Assembly (NCBI GenBank): GCA_021773305.1
Contig: JAJFKH010000031.1
Coordinates: 1-54,873, forward strand
Direction of reading: 5' to 3'
DNA: 54,873 nt
Source of the DNA: Gammaproteobacteria bacterium
GTDB lineage: Bacteria > Pseudomonadota > Gammaproteobacteria > UBA1113
Part shown: piece by piece, positions 8,029 through 16,408 of the stretch
How positions within the stretch are numbered: the first letter of the stretch is position 1
Layout: every line of letters starts with the position of its first letter
Translations under genes and position numbers: made by a program
The notes under the pieces: model-generated
Database searches by the model: none
The model's input: the letters and a program-made list of their open reading frames with translations, nothing else
Told to the model about the DNA's origin: nothing

Positions 8029-8805
8029 CTATTTTTCCTCTTTGCCTTTTTTATCTCCTGCATCTCGTTTTTTCCCTGGCAAATATGTTTTCAGCAAATC
8101 TTGAATAACCCTTGGGTTTTGTCCCTTCTGAATAGCAATCACCGCATCAATAATCATTAATTTTTGCAACTTTTCTTCTTTACTACGCAATTCTAATTTA
8201 TCGGCAATAGGCAGTGCTATCATATTCGCTAAAATAGCACCATACAATGTCGTTAACATAGCCACCGCCATAGCAGGGCCTAAACTCTGTGGATCGCTCA
8301 TATTAGATAACATCTGCACCAAACCAATAAGCGTGCCAATCATCCCCATTGCAGGGCCAACATCCCCCATAGCTTTAAAAATTTGTTGGCCTTGATTATG
8401 TCGCTCAACCGTTTGCACCATTTCATTATATAATGTGTTTTCAAGAAATTCTGCATCCACCCCATCGATTAGATATTGAGTGGCTTGTTTTAAAAAGGAA
8501 TTTTTCACTTCAATACTTTCTAAGGCCAACATACCATTTTTTCGCGCTTCATCAGCAATTTCAACGATTTTTTCAATAATCTCTGTGGGTTTCTCTGTCT
8601 TATAAAGCACAGTCTTCATAGCAATTTTAACCGCGCCAAAAAATTGCCCTATACTAAATTTCATTAACACGACAGCTGAGCTACCCGCCACAACAATCAT
8701 AAGAGATGGTACATTAATAACGAGGGTGATGCTTCCACCCATGAGGACGGCCATAAGAACCACGCCAAATGCACCCACAAAACCTATTAATGTTGCTATA
8801 TCCAT
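8029..8805 (-). CDS. motA: Flagellar stator protein MotA (PomA-like)
   Basis: A 258-residue four-helix inner-membrane protein. The start MDIATLIGFVGAFGVVLMAV, the loop EIADEARKNGMLALE, the conserved AMGDVGPAMGMIGTLIGL and the C-terminal LTTLYGAILANMIALPIADK follow the family order. The wording and length (about 255, not the about 290 of enteric MotA) match PomA of Vibrio, a sodium-driven stator; ion preference remains inference. It sits nine bases after the FliT-like gene and has no room for its own promoter there. Confidence 0.93.
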   Translation of the reverse strand: MDIATLIGFVGAFGVVLMAVLMGGSITLVINVPSLMIVVAGSSAVVLMKFSIGQFFGAVKIAMKTVLYKTEKPTEIIEKIVEIADEARKNGMLALESIEVKNSFLKQATQYLIDGVDAEFLENTLYNEMVQTVERHNQGQQIFKAMGDVGPAMGMIGTLIGLVQMLSNMSDPQSLGPAMAVAMLTTLYGAILANMIALPIADKLELRSKEEKLQKLMIIDAVIAIQKGQNPRVIQDLLKTYLPGKKRDAGDKKGKEEK

Positions 8806-8814
8806 AACACCCTC

Positions 8815-9135
8815 TTAACTCATATGTCGATATGCTTGTAAAGCTGACTTGCCCTTTTTTAATTTATTCATATTTTTTTGGGAATGATATCTTTCCTGTT
8901 TTACCATATTTAATAACTTTTGGTTAGACTCCAATAATTGAGAGACATCAAAAAACAAGTCTGTGTTATTTTCACAAAATTCATACTCATGAAAAAACTT
9001 TTCTAGTAATTTTTTCCTCGAACACTCAAGCTTTGTCACAACATCCCAGTGACTACGCTCACCTTGGTACAACATGGCACCACTTAGCTCCATGATTTCT
9101 TGCCACAAAATTTTATTAGTGCTGTTTGCCATCAT
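8815..9135 (-). CDS. fliT: FliT-like flagellar chaperone
   Basis: A 106-residue, largely helical, charged protein immediately after fliS, the usual place of fliT (chaperone for the cap protein FliD). Sequence similarity by eye is weak: the middle reads SHWDVVTKLECSRKKLLEKF, resembling the helix that carries the family's L-x-x-R pattern, and the C terminus is lysine-rich. AGAGGA eight bases before the first ATG supports this start. The name rests mainly on position and size. Confidence 0.6.
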   Translation of the reverse strand: MMANSTNKILWQEIMELSGAMLYQGERSHWDVVTKLECSRKKLLEKFFHEYEFCENNTDLFFDVSQLLESNQKLLNMVKQERYHSQKNMNKLKKGKSALQAYRHMS

Positions 9136-9139
9136 GAGA

Positions 9140-9568
9140 TTATTCCTCTGATACCAGAGCGTTATTTTTCATTTCAGTAGCATAGTTATCCCGAACATCC
9201 TGGGGAACTTGATCCCAAGCTGATTTTATATTGGTGATTAAGTGGATAACTTCATCAATAATTGCCGTATCATTTTTCTTGCTTGCTTCCAGTAAACGCC
9301 GCACCATATATTCATACAAGTCACTTAAATCTTTGGATAATTTTCCACCAGCTTCAATATTTAAGCTCGCTCTCAATCCGTTGATAATATCCATAGATTT
9401 ACCAATGTATTTCGCTTTTTGGGCATATTTTTTCTCACTCATTACTTGTTTAGCCTTGGACAATCGAAACAAGACACCTTCGAGAAGTAGCTGGATGATC
9501 CGATGGGGATCAGCATCCATAATACCAATATCCAACTCCACTTGCTGATATTCTTTAATTCCTTTCAT
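9140..9568 (-). CDS. fliS: Flagellin export chaperone FliS
   Basis: The 142-residue product matches FliS, the cytoplasmic chaperone that keeps flagellin unpolymerised before export. Family features are YQQVELDIGIMDADPHRIIQ near the N terminus, LLLEGVLFRLSKAK, then KYIGKSMDIINGLRASLN and LSDLYEYMVRRLLEASKKND. AAGGAG lies eight bases before the ATG. It is 17 bases downstream of fliD, in the usual fliD-fliS-fliT order. Confidence 0.93.
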   Translation of the reverse strand: MKGIKEYQQVELDIGIMDADPHRIIQLLLEGVLFRLSKAKQVMSEKKYAQKAKYIGKSMDIINGLRASLNIEAGGKLSKDLSDLYEYMVRRLLEASKKNDTAIIDEVIHLITNIKSAWDQVPQDVRDNYATEMKNNALVSEE

Positions 9569-9585
9569 AGTCGTTACTCCTTAGA

Positions 9586-10935
9586 TTACTTCTTACTAGA
9601 TTTCCCGGGGACTGGCATATTTGACAGTTGTTGATTGAGATAGTCCGTTGTTGAATCTAATTGACTCATAAGTGAATCAAGGAGTGAAAATTGCTTATAA
9701 TAGCGCTTTTCGACAATCTCCAAATGATTCTCTTCCTTTTCAATTCGACTTTCTAATGTACTGATACGCTTATTGATCCCGTCGGTTCGAATTTTTATTA
9801 AACCTGAAGTTTTGTCTTGCCCTTCTGCATAATCATGGAATCTTGCAGCAAAACCTTCTTTATTATCAGAAAATATTTTTACAACGCCAGTAAAATCCTG
9901 AGCCAACACCGATTTAAATTCGGTAGAATCAAAGGCTAACTTTCCTGTCTCAGCATTCGTTGTAATACCAAGCTCATGTAGATAACTAAAATCTCCAACA
10001 CTATTGGCTGGTGTATTTAGAATATCTGTCAAACCTGATTTTAAAAAGGTAATACTACTATCATTGTTCAAACTATCCGCAGACTGAATAGCAATATCCC
10101 CTATTAAATTATTATATGTATTAACAAAATCTTCTACTGATTTTGTAATCGAAGTATCATCTCGTGTAATATTAATCGTTGTTCCTACCAAATCAATTTG
10201 ATTCACATCAAGGGTAACTCCCTCAATAACACCACTAATTAAATTATTTTCATGGGTCACAGCAAAGCCATCAATATCAAGCACTGCATCTTGCGCAGGA
10301 GAAAGTTCATTTGATAAATTTAACGTTGTTGATACATCCCCGGAAACGTCGTTCAAGGTTATTGTAGAATTCGATCCCGTATTATTTGAAGTCAAAACAA
10401 GATGGCTTTGTGTTCCACCCACACCATCATCAACATTTAAAATGGTTGCTTTTATGCCTACATTATCTAAAGAAAAATTAATGGAATCTCGAATACCACT
10501 TAAGCTATCATTATTACTATCCACAGTAATCGTAAATTTTTCGCCATCCACGTCAATTTCAAGATCACCACTGGCAGCAATAGAAGTTTCAGCATCTACA
10601 AAAGCATCTGAGGAAATTTTATGCGCTGCGGCAAGTTGTGATATTTTGACAGTATAATTACCAACACTAGCATCTTTATCTGCGATAGCTGTAATAACAT
10701 CACTATTGGTCGAATCTGCTTTGAAAATTTGAAATTTTTCATTGCTTGACAAGACTTCCATAGCATCACGGAAATTATGGATATTATTTTTCAAAGTTCC
10801 ATAAGCACTGAGTTGAGTTTGGAGGGTTTGATCTTTTGTTTGTAAACCCGTAAGGTTTCTTTTCTCAACATCCATCAATTGCTCAACAATGCCATTGACG
10901 TCCAACCCTGAACCTATCCCCGCAGCCCCTTGCAT
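9586..10935 (-). CDS. fliD: Flagellar filament cap protein FliD
   Basis: A 449-residue hook-associated protein 2. It starts MQGAAGIGSGLDVNGIVEQL, the FliD N-terminal signature; the FliD_N domain spans about 1-100, and the FliD_C domain with ITRDDTSITKSVEDFVNTYN runs from about 255 to the end, closing with a coiled-coil stretch (ISTLESRIEKEENHLEIVE). It caps the growing filament and folds exported flagellin. An upstream in-frame ATG adds four residues, but GGAG is correctly spaced only for the ATG at 10935. It is the first gene after the fliC terminator. Confidence 0.93.
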   Translation of the reverse strand: MQGAAGIGSGLDVNGIVEQLMDVEKRNLTGLQTKDQTLQTQLSAYGTLKNNIHNFRDAMEVLSSNEKFQIFKADSTNSDVITAIADKDASVGNYTVKISQLAAAHKISSDAFVDAETSIAASGDLEIDVDGEKFTITVDSNNDSLSGIRDSINFSLDNVGIKATILNVDDGVGGTQSHLVLTSNNTGSNSTITLNDVSGDVSTTLNLSNELSPAQDAVLDIDGFAVTHENNLISGVIEGVTLDVNQIDLVGTTINITRDDTSITKSVEDFVNTYNNLIGDIAIQSADSLNNDSSITFLKSGLTDILNTPANSVGDFSYLHELGITTNAETGKLAFDSTEFKSVLAQDFTGVVKIFSDNKEGFAARFHDYAEGQDKTSGLIKIRTDGINKRISTLESRIEKEENHLEIVEKRYYKQFSLLDSLMSQLDSTTDYLNQQLSNMPVPGKSSKK

Positions 10936-10991
10936 GTGACACTCCATTTGTTTTTTTGAGTTTATTGATCTAACTGTTAGCCCTGACTACT

Positions 10992-11027
10992 AAAAAAAGG
11001 AAACGCACTGTTATTAGTACGTTTCCT
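10992..11027 (-). terminator. Rho-independent terminator after fliC
   Basis: On the minus strand an 11-base-pair stem (AGGAAACGTAC paired with GTGCGTTTCCT, one G-T pair) with an eight-base loop is followed by a run of seven T. It lies 12 bases past the fliC stop and separates flagellin from the fliD operon. Confidence 0.9.
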
Positions 11028-11039
11028 AATGGGCTACAA

Positions 11040-11867
11040 CTATTGCAATAGACTCAATGCAACCTGAGGTAATGTATTTGCCTGAGATAACATTGCTGTA
11101 CCTGCTTGACTTAACACACTACTCATTGCCATCCGCGAGACCTCATCAGCAAAATCCACATCCTTAATTCGTGAATTTGCAGCTGTGAGATTTTCAGCAG
11201 AATTCATGTTACTTTGAATTGCAGTTTCCAATCTTGCTTCATCAGAACCTAACTGCGCTCTAGCAGAGCTGACCGTGCTGATAGCTGTATCAACAAAGTC
11301 CAAAGCAGCTTGAGCGCCAGCAGCTGATGTTAATGTAACACCAGATGAAACCCCCAAAGAAGAAGCATTTGCGCTGGTTAAAGAAATAGTAATACGGTCA
11401 TCCGTAGTATTATTTGCACCTACTTGAATAACCATTGACGTATTAGAACCATCAGCAATTTGATAACCATTAAATTCAGCAGTATCTGCAACACGATCAA
11501 CTTCTGCACGTAGTGCTGAGAATTCAAGTTGTAATGCTGAACGGTTAGCTGCATCATATGAACCATTTGATGCTTGTACTGCTAGCTCACGCATACGTTG
11601 TAGGTTATTACCAATTTCTTCTAATGCACCCTCTGTGGTTTGAATAACAGAGACACCATCATTTGCGTTTCGAACCCCTTGGTTCAAACCGGAAATTTTC
11701 TTATCCATTAGTTTTGAAATTGCCATACCAGCAGCATCATCTTTTGCTCGATTAATACGTAAACCTGATGCCAATCGCTCCATGGATTTATTAAGATCCG
11801 CTTGGGCATTGTTCAAATTACGCTGAGTAACTAATGAAGTTACGTTTGTGTTAATTGTAACTGCCAT
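11040..11867 (-). CDS. fliC: Flagellin
   Basis: A short 275-residue flagellin. The N-terminal D0/D1 (AVTINTNVTSLVTQRNLNNA, SMERLASGLRINRAKDDAAG, RNANDGVSVIQTTEGALEEI) and the C-terminal D1/D0 (AQLGSDEARLETAIQSN, RIKDVDFADEVSRMA, ending LSLLQ) are complete. The middle is only about 60 residues and rich in Ser, Thr and Asn, so the outer D2/D3 domains are absent or tiny. Those Ser/Thr residues are candidate sites for sugars made by the leg operon and Maf (inference). AAAGGAGAAAGGGG precedes the ATG, a strong ribosome site. A sigma28 promoter and a strong terminator make it a single-gene unit. Confidence 0.97.
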   Translation of the reverse strand: MAVTINTNVTSLVTQRNLNNAQADLNKSMERLASGLRINRAKDDAAGMAISKLMDKKISGLNQGVRNANDGVSVIQTTEGALEEIGNNLQRMRELAVQASNGSYDAANRSALQLEFSALRAEVDRVADTAEFNGYQIADGSNTSMVIQVGANNTTDDRITISLTSANASSLGVSSGVTLTSAAGAQAALDFVDTAISTVSSARAQLGSDEARLETAIQSNMNSAENLTAANSRIKDVDFADEVSRMAMSSVLSQAGTAMLSQANTLPQVALSLLQ

Positions 11868-11916
11868 AACTTTCCCCTTTCTCCTTTAAAAAAAATAAAA
11901 AATGCTCTCAACAAAT

Positions 11917-11944
11917 CTATCGGCAGAGGAGAAAGGAAACTTTA
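11917..11944 (-). promoter_or_regulatory. Sigma28 (FliA) promoter of fliC
   Basis: The minus strand has TAAAGTTT (11944-11937), twelve bases, then GCCGATAG (11924-11917). The enteric consensus is TAAAGTTT, eleven bases, GCCGATAA, so both boxes match with one mismatch, but the spacer is one base longer than at flgM. The ATG of fliC is 50 bases downstream of the -10 box. Confidence 0.88.
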
Positions 11945-11975
11945 CTATTTTTTGAACATTTTTTATGGTAGTGTT

Positions 11976-12437
11976 TTAGGCAGAGTCTTTTAATTGGGAA
12001 ACCAAGTCGCCTTGAGCAGTATAACTCACCGCTTGCTGTTCGCTTCCATAGCGGAGAATATCTAAGGCCTTTCGCAAACTATTGATTCTTGAAGAAATTA
12101 TCGCCCCATTTATCATATTTTGTTTTTTACATTGAACTGCAATCTTAAGTAACTCAGAACTCAATGGCTTTATGTTCTCTCCAAATATCTCAGGTAATTT
12201 AGGAATATAATCACCTAAATGAGATGATATAGAAGAAGTATGGTTCTGTTGTAAAAAGGAAACTAATATTTTTTCATCTTTTTGACACTGTTCTAACAGT
12301 ACTTGCTTGTGTTCAGATAGTTCTGTGATGACAGCTTGATCATCGGCGCGTAGCGCTTGATACTCTCTATCTAATAGCTCGGCAAGATCACGAGTTTTTT
12401 CAATATAGCTCTGAAATAATTGTGTAAACTGCATCAT
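11976..12437 (-). CDS. flgN: Flagellar chaperone FlgN
   Basis: About 153 residues, helical, with the FlgN pattern: N-terminal LFQSYIEKTRDLAELLDREY, the segment ALRADDQAVITELSEHKQVL, and a C-terminal half of the FlgN type (NGAIISSRINSLRKALDIL). FlgN keeps the hook-filament junction proteins FlgK and FlgL ready for export. It lies directly after flgM, the standard order. The open frame reaches back into flgM; I start at the ATG pair at 12437/12434, where AAGGG lies very close, so the exact start is uncertain. Confidence 0.83.
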   Translation of the reverse strand: MMQFTQLFQSYIEKTRDLAELLDREYQALRADDQAVITELSEHKQVLLEQCQKDEKILVSFLQQNHTSSISSHLGDYIPKLPEIFGENIKPLSSELLKIAVQCKKQNMINGAIISSRINSLRKALDILRYGSEQQAVSYTAQGDLVSQLKDSA

Positions 12438-12456
12438 CCCTTGCTGTTTCCCAATA

Positions 12457-12738
12457 TCAATCTTTATTAAAATAACTTTGATCAACCAATGTATCAACTA
12501 ATTTATCATAGTCGATTTTGTATTCACCTTGGGTAATAGCTTGTTTAAGACTATCTAACTTTGCCGGTGATACTTCGGTTTCTGGTGTATCAAGCATCGC
12601 TTGTAACATGTTTGCCTCTAAGGAAAACTGTACATCAGTGTCATTAAGTGACTGCTTTTTGGTTCCATTAGCCTTATTGTTTTGGCTCCCAATACCCCCA
12701 ACACGGTTAATTTGGGTAATATTTATCTTATTTATCAT
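12457..12738 (-). CDS. flgM: Anti-sigma28 factor FlgM
   Basis: A 93-residue protein that would bind and hold FliA until the hook-basal body is finished, then be exported. It begins MINKINITQINRVGG and has the C-terminal FlgM domain (VSPAKLDSLKQAITQGEYKI and YDKLVDTLVDQSYF), the sigma28-binding helices. Start at 12738 is supported by GGAG nine bases upstream; the longer frame would include the sigma28 -35/-10 region's transcript start. It has its own sigma28 promoter, giving feedback, and may also be read through from flgA. Confidence 0.9.
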   Translation of the reverse strand: MINKINITQINRVGGIGSQNNKANGTKKQSLNDTDVQFSLEANMLQAMLDTPETEVSPAKLDSLKQAITQGEYKIDYDKLVDTLVDQSYFNKD

Positions 12739-12776
12739 CTTTTGTTGCTCCAACAATAACTCTTCTCTCAGAAGCC

Positions 12777-12803
12777 TAATCGGCATAGCGCAATAAAACT
12801 TTA
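12777..12803 (-). promoter_or_regulatory. Sigma28 (FliA) promoter of flgM-flgN
   Basis: The minus strand shows TAAAGTTT (12803-12796), an eleven-base spacer, then GCCGATTA (12784-12777). Spacing is exactly that of the consensus and only one base of the -10 box differs. Confidence 0.9.
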
Positions 12804-12825
12804 GGAAGTAATTTATCCTAATTTA

Positions 12826-13509
12826 CTAAAGAACCACTTTAACTTGTCCTACATCAATTATCTCGGCTTCAACCACACGTTTTGAATTTACATTTTGAAC
12901 CTTGATAATATCTCCTATAGCACCTGCCTTTTGAGCAACACCTCTCATTTGTACTTGTAATGTTCCCTTTTTAGCAACAATTAATACTCCTTGGCCCCGC
13001 TTAACCACTTCGGCCATGCGCAACATAGAAGGCGTATATACATCACCTTCTCTCACCGAGCGTTTGATAACATTGCCCACAAGATCGTCTAGTTGGGTAA
13101 ATACGCCATGATGTTGACGCAGGATATCTATTTTAGTAAAAATAATGTCGTCTTCTGATAGTACCCGCCCCCGAGAAAGAGGATGACGCGCTACAGCAGC
13201 ATCCTGCATTTTTGAAATATTTATTGGGACATAAATTTTCCAAGGATGGTTGCTCTCACAAGAAATTTGGACAATTCGCCTGGCTCCTTCCCCTGAACGC
13301 AAAGAAAAAGCTTCTGGAACATTGCATTGACTGAGCTTAAGCCGTGGATCAAGAGAGGCCACCTTGATCTGATAATGATCTTTGGCGGGAAATGTCTGAG
13401 AAGCAAAGCCAAGAACATCCTTGTGTAATTGAGAATGGTTATAAAATGGCTCGCTATGACAACAAGTCATGACCAACATCAACATTGCAGTGAATAGAAA
13501 TGCTTTCAT
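12826..13509 (-). CDS. flgA: Flagellar basal body P-ring formation protein FlgA
   Basis: About 227 residues: a signal peptide (MKAFLFTAMLMLVMTCCHSE) then the FlgA SAF domain. Family marks are VPINISKMQDAAVARHPLSR with GRVLSEDDI, the stretch LVGNVIKRSVREGDVYTPSML, VKRGQGVLIVAKKGTLQVQM and a C terminus VVEAEIIDVGQVKVVL. FlgA is a periplasmic chaperone for P-ring assembly. The start at 13509 removes five codons that would need a TTG start. It leads the flgA-flgM-flgN group and has a sigma54 promoter 46 bases upstream. Confidence 0.92.
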   Translation of the reverse strand: MKAFLFTAMLMLVMTCCHSEPFYNHSQLHKDVLGFASQTFPAKDHYQIKVASLDPRLKLSQCNVPEAFSLRSGEGARRIVQISCESNHPWKIYVPINISKMQDAAVARHPLSRGRVLSEDDIIFTKIDILRQHHGVFTQLDDLVGNVIKRSVREGDVYTPSMLRMAEVVKRGQGVLIVAKKGTLQVQMRGVAQKAGAIGDIIKVQNVNSKRVVEAEIIDVGQVKVVL

Positions 13510-13554
13510 TTTACGATAATCCAATGGATCCGTTTATATCTTAGGATATAATGG

Positions 13555-13571
13555 AGCAATTTTTGTGCCAA
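13555..13571 (-). promoter_or_regulatory. Sigma54 promoter of flgA
   Basis: The minus strand reads TTGGCACAAAAATTGCT, a near-perfect RpoN site with GG and GC ten bases apart (-24/-12). It points at flgA, 46 bases away. Confidence 0.85.
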
Positions 13572-13577
13572 GTATAA

Positions 13578-13593
13578 TGGCATGATAGTTGCA
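13578..13593 (+). promoter_or_regulatory. Sigma54 promoter of the fliM operon
   Basis: The plus strand reads TGGCATGATAGTTGCA, with GG and GC ten bases apart. It lies 31 bases before the fliM ATG and is back to back with the flgA sigma54 site; only six bases separate the two motifs. Confidence 0.75.
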
Positions 13594-13623
13594 GCATCCC
13601 CTCAGAAATTACAAGGATCCCCG

Positions 13624-14592
13624 ATGGCTGAAATACAAGACACAGACATTTTGTCCAACGACGAAGTCGATACCCTGCTAAATGAAGAAGGCGCTGCCGC
13701 TCAAGAATTACTTTCTCCCCAAGATATCAACCCCTATGATTTTGCTCACCACGGTGAAAAAACAATTAATGATTTGAGTAAAATTGAAAATATACACGAA
13801 TTATTTAGACATGACGCTGCTCACAGACTCTCTCATTTTTACTGCCGGAAAATTGAATTGGAAATTAATAAACCAGCTATTGTCCCTTTCTCAGAATATT
13901 TACAATCCCTTTCACAACCTCTGCTAATCAATATTATTGATGTTAAAAATTTAAGCGGCCCTGGCATTATTGACTTTTCGAAAAACTTTATGGAAAATTC
14001 CATCGAAATTTTGTTTGGTGGAAATGTTAATAATCCATCACTGAAGGATCGCAATTTTGCTCGGGCGGAATTGCGAATTGCAAAGTTGCTAACAGAGTTA
14101 ATTAATAAATCCTTATCTGTTGCCTGGAATGAAGTTGCACCACTAGAATTAGAATACGTGCGCTCTTTAACCAATATACGAATGGCAAATATTGTCGATA
14201 ATCACGAGAATGTCCTTCTCAGTCGTTGCACCTTCACATTTGAGCAAAACCAGTGTGAATTTAACATTTGCTTGCCTTGTTCCACATTAGAAGCTGTCAA
14301 GTCACTCATCGAAGTGCAAAATCAAGATGGCCTTACCGAAGATGAACAGCGAACTTGGCGAAAACTGCTACGACATAACATTGAAAATATGCGTTTAGAT
14401 GTAGTTTGCAATATTAGCGAAAACAAAATTCGTCTCGATGATCTAATGAAACTATCTGTCGGTGATGTTCTCTATATCAATAATCCTAAAATGGCGAAAA
14501 TGTACATTGGTGATATTCAATTGTTCAATGCTAGTTGTGGCACGAACAATGAAAATCGTGCGTTGAAGATAACAGAAATTTGTAGTGAATAA
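13624..14592 (+). CDS. fliM: Flagellar motor switch protein FliM
   Basis: A 322-residue C-ring protein. The N terminus has the CheY-binding peptide region (ILSNDEVDTLLNE), the middle is the FliM CheC-like domain, and the C-terminal SpoA domain includes LDDLMKLSVGDVLYINNP. An upstream ATG would add 14 residues, but AAGGA six bases before the ATG at 13624 marks the start. It is the first gene of a long operon. I see no fliL before it, where many relatives have one; fliK is not here either. Confidence 0.93.
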   Translation: MAEIQDTDILSNDEVDTLLNEEGAAAQELLSPQDINPYDFAHHGEKTINDLSKIENIHELFRHDAAHRLSHFYCRKIELEINKPAIVPFSEYLQSLSQPLLINIIDVKNLSGPGIIDFSKNFMENSIEILFGGNVNNPSLKDRNFARAELRIAKLLTELINKSLSVAWNEVAPLELEYVRSLTNIRMANIVDNHENVLLSRCTFTFEQNQCEFNICLPCSTLEAVKSLIEVQNQDGLTEDEQRTWRKLLRHNIENMRLDVVCNISENKIRLDDLMKLSVGDVLYINNPKMAKMYIGDIQLFNASCGTNNENRALKITEICSE

Positions 14593-14604
14593 TGGAGTAT
14601 AAAT

Positions 14605-14955
14605 ATGAGTGACAACAACCCCGTGGCTAATCAAGATCCCAGTGTACAAGAAAATTTTGGTGGTCAAACTAGCAATGAAGTCCTGTCTGGTGGAGATCCG
14701 AACCAACTCGATTTACTCCTTGATATCGGCGTCACACTTTCTGTTGAGATGGGTTGCAAATCCATGAAATTAAAAGAGTTACTTTGCCTGGCAAAAAATT
14801 CCATCGTTGAGCTGGATAAAGCCGCAGGAGAGCCTTTGGACATCAAAGCAAACGGATCGCTTATTGCCAGGGGAGAAGTTGTGATTGTTAATAACCGCTA
14901 TGGCATACGTCTCACAGAAGTTGTGAGCAAAAAAGAACGGATGAAAAACATATAG
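14605..14955 (+). CDS. fliN: Flagellar motor switch protein FliN
   Basis: A 116-residue SpoA-domain protein. Residues 34 onward read LLLDIGVTLSVEMGCKSMKL with LKELLCLAKNSIVELDKAAG and the end IVNNRYGIRLTEVVSKKERM, the standard FliN core. With FliM it forms the lower C-ring, which sets rotation direction and helps dock the export ATPase complex. GGAG precedes the start; fliM ends 12 bases upstream. Confidence 0.95.
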   Translation: MSDNNPVANQDPSVQENFGGQTSNEVLSGGDPNQLDLLLDIGVTLSVEMGCKSMKLKELLCLAKNSIVELDKAAGEPLDIKANGSLIARGEVVIVNNRYGIRLTEVVSKKERMKNI

Positions 14956-14963
14956 GAAACCCT

Positions 14964-15377
14964 ATGAAAAAAGGTATATTCACATTATTATTAATAGCTT
15001 ATCATCCTGCATACTCAGCACCGAATGATTTGCTTACGAACAGTGGAGCTGTTTGGGCAAAGCTAATAGAAATTTTTGTTGTATTAGGATTAATCCTAGT
15101 TTTTATTTTTGCCTGTGCTTATTTACTCAAAAAAACGTCCCTTGTAAACAAGCAAAATAGAGGGTTAATTAAGATAATTACATCTTTCCCTTTAAGTCAA
15201 AAAGAAAAGCTAATGATTATACAGGTTGGAGAAAAACAATTATTGCTCGGCGTCACAGCGCACAGCATTCAAACTTTAGAATCTTTTGAACAACCTATTT
15301 ATCTAGAAGACGGCACTATTAAAGACGATGGATTTAGTGACCAATTAAGAAAATTTTTGACCAAGGAAGGTTCATGA
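14964..15377 (+). CDS. fliO: Flagellar export assembly protein FliO
   Basis: A 137-residue protein with a cleavable or anchor N-terminal segment, one strong membrane helix (about residues 25-50, IFVVLGLILVFIFACAYLLKK) and a cytoplasmic tail containing ITSFPLSQKEKLMIIQVGEK followed by QLLLGVT, the FliO signature. It helps assemble the FliP-FliR export gate. It overlaps fliP by four bases. Confidence 0.87.
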   Translation: MKKGIFTLLLIAYHPAYSAPNDLLTNSGAVWAKLIEIFVVLGLILVFIFACAYLLKKTSLVNKQNRGLIKIITSFPLSQKEKLMIIQVGEKQLLLGVTAHSIQTLESFEQPIYLEDGTIKDDGFSDQLRKFLTKEGS

Positions 15378-16123
15378 GAAAAAATGTAAATTGGATATGT
15401 ATTGTCGGATTTTTTTTACTGCCTGCTATTGGCCATGCAGCAAATCCAGGTATTTTAGCATTTTCATCTTCCCCTGGAGAAAATGGCGCAACCGATTATA
15501 ATTTGAGTCTGAAAATTCTTGCAGCCATGACTGCTTTGACTTTATTGCCTGCGTTACTCATGACATTAACATCGTTTACCCGTGTCATCATTGTCCTCGC
15601 AATATTGCGCCAAGCCATCGGCATGCCTAATATACCAACGAATCAAATACTTATTGGTTTATCATTACTGATTACTCTGTTTATCATGTCGCCGGTGTTT
15701 AAAAAAGTAAATGATGATGCTATTCAACCTTATTTAAATGAACAAATTTCTGAAAAAATTGCTATCGATCATGCTATTTTACCTTTTAAGCAATTTATGC
15801 TAAAACAAACCCGCGAAGATGATCTTGGTATGTTTTTGAAAATGTCTGGTAATGAGCAGATCACCAACCCCCATGAAACACCACTCCCTGTTTTAATGAC
15901 AGCCTTTGTCACCAGTGAATTGAAAACTGCTTTCCAAATTGGCTTTATGCTATTCATACCTTTTTTAATTATTGATTTAGTGGTAGCAAGCGTATTAATG
16001 TCAATGGGGATGATGATGCTATCTCCTTTAGTCATATCATTACCTTTTAAGATTATGTTATTTGTGTTGGTCAATGGCTGGATTTTAGTTATTGGAACGT
16101 TATCATCAAGTTTTGCGTTGTAA
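15374..16123 (+). CDS. fliP: Flagellar export gate protein FliP
   Basis: The 249-residue protein has a signal peptide (ending near GHAANP) and the FliP family features SFTRVIIVLAILRQAIGMPN, QILIGLSLLITLFIMSP and the C-terminal MSMGMMMLSPLVISLPFKI. Five copies form the core of the export gate. AAGGAAGG lies just before the start inside fliO. Confidence 0.96.
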   Translation: MRKNVNWICIVGFFLLPAIGHAANPGILAFSSSPGENGATDYNLSLKILAAMTALTLLPALLMTLTSFTRVIIVLAILRQAIGMPNIPTNQILIGLSLLITLFIMSPVFKKVNDDAIQPYLNEQISEKIAIDHAILPFKQFMLKQTREDDLGMFLKMSGNEQITNPHETPLPVLMTAFVTSELKTAFQIGFMLFIPFLIIDLVVASVLMSMGMMMLSPLVISLPFKIMLFVLVNGWILVIGTLSSSFAL

Positions 16124-16135
16124 AGGAGTAGTGCT

Positions 16136-16405
16136 ATGTCTCCCGACATGATGATTGATATATTTAGACAAATGCTCTATGTGGTCGTCTTGACTGTCAG
16201 CGTTATTGTTCTACCAGGACTTGTGGTAGGTTTATGTGTTGCCGTGTTTCAAGCTGCAACACAAATCAATGAAATGACGTTAAGCTTTTTACCGAAACTA
16301 TTCGTGATGCTTTTTGTCATTGCGGCACTTTCTCCATGGTTAATGAAATTATTAGTCAACTTCACTCAAAATCTTATACTTGATATTCCATATATAATAG
16401 GATGA
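16136..16405 (+). CDS. fliQ: Flagellar export gate protein FliQ
   Basis: An 89-residue protein with two membrane helices. LPGLVVGLCVAVFQAATQIN and EMTLSFLPKLFVMLFVI are the family signature; length is normal. It lies 12 bases after fliP and three before fliR. Confidence 0.95.
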   Translation: MSPDMMIDIFRQMLYVVVLTVSVIVLPGLVVGLCVAVFQAATQINEMTLSFLPKLFVMLFVIAALSPWLMKLLVNFTQNLILDIPYIIG

Positions 16406-16408
16406 GTA

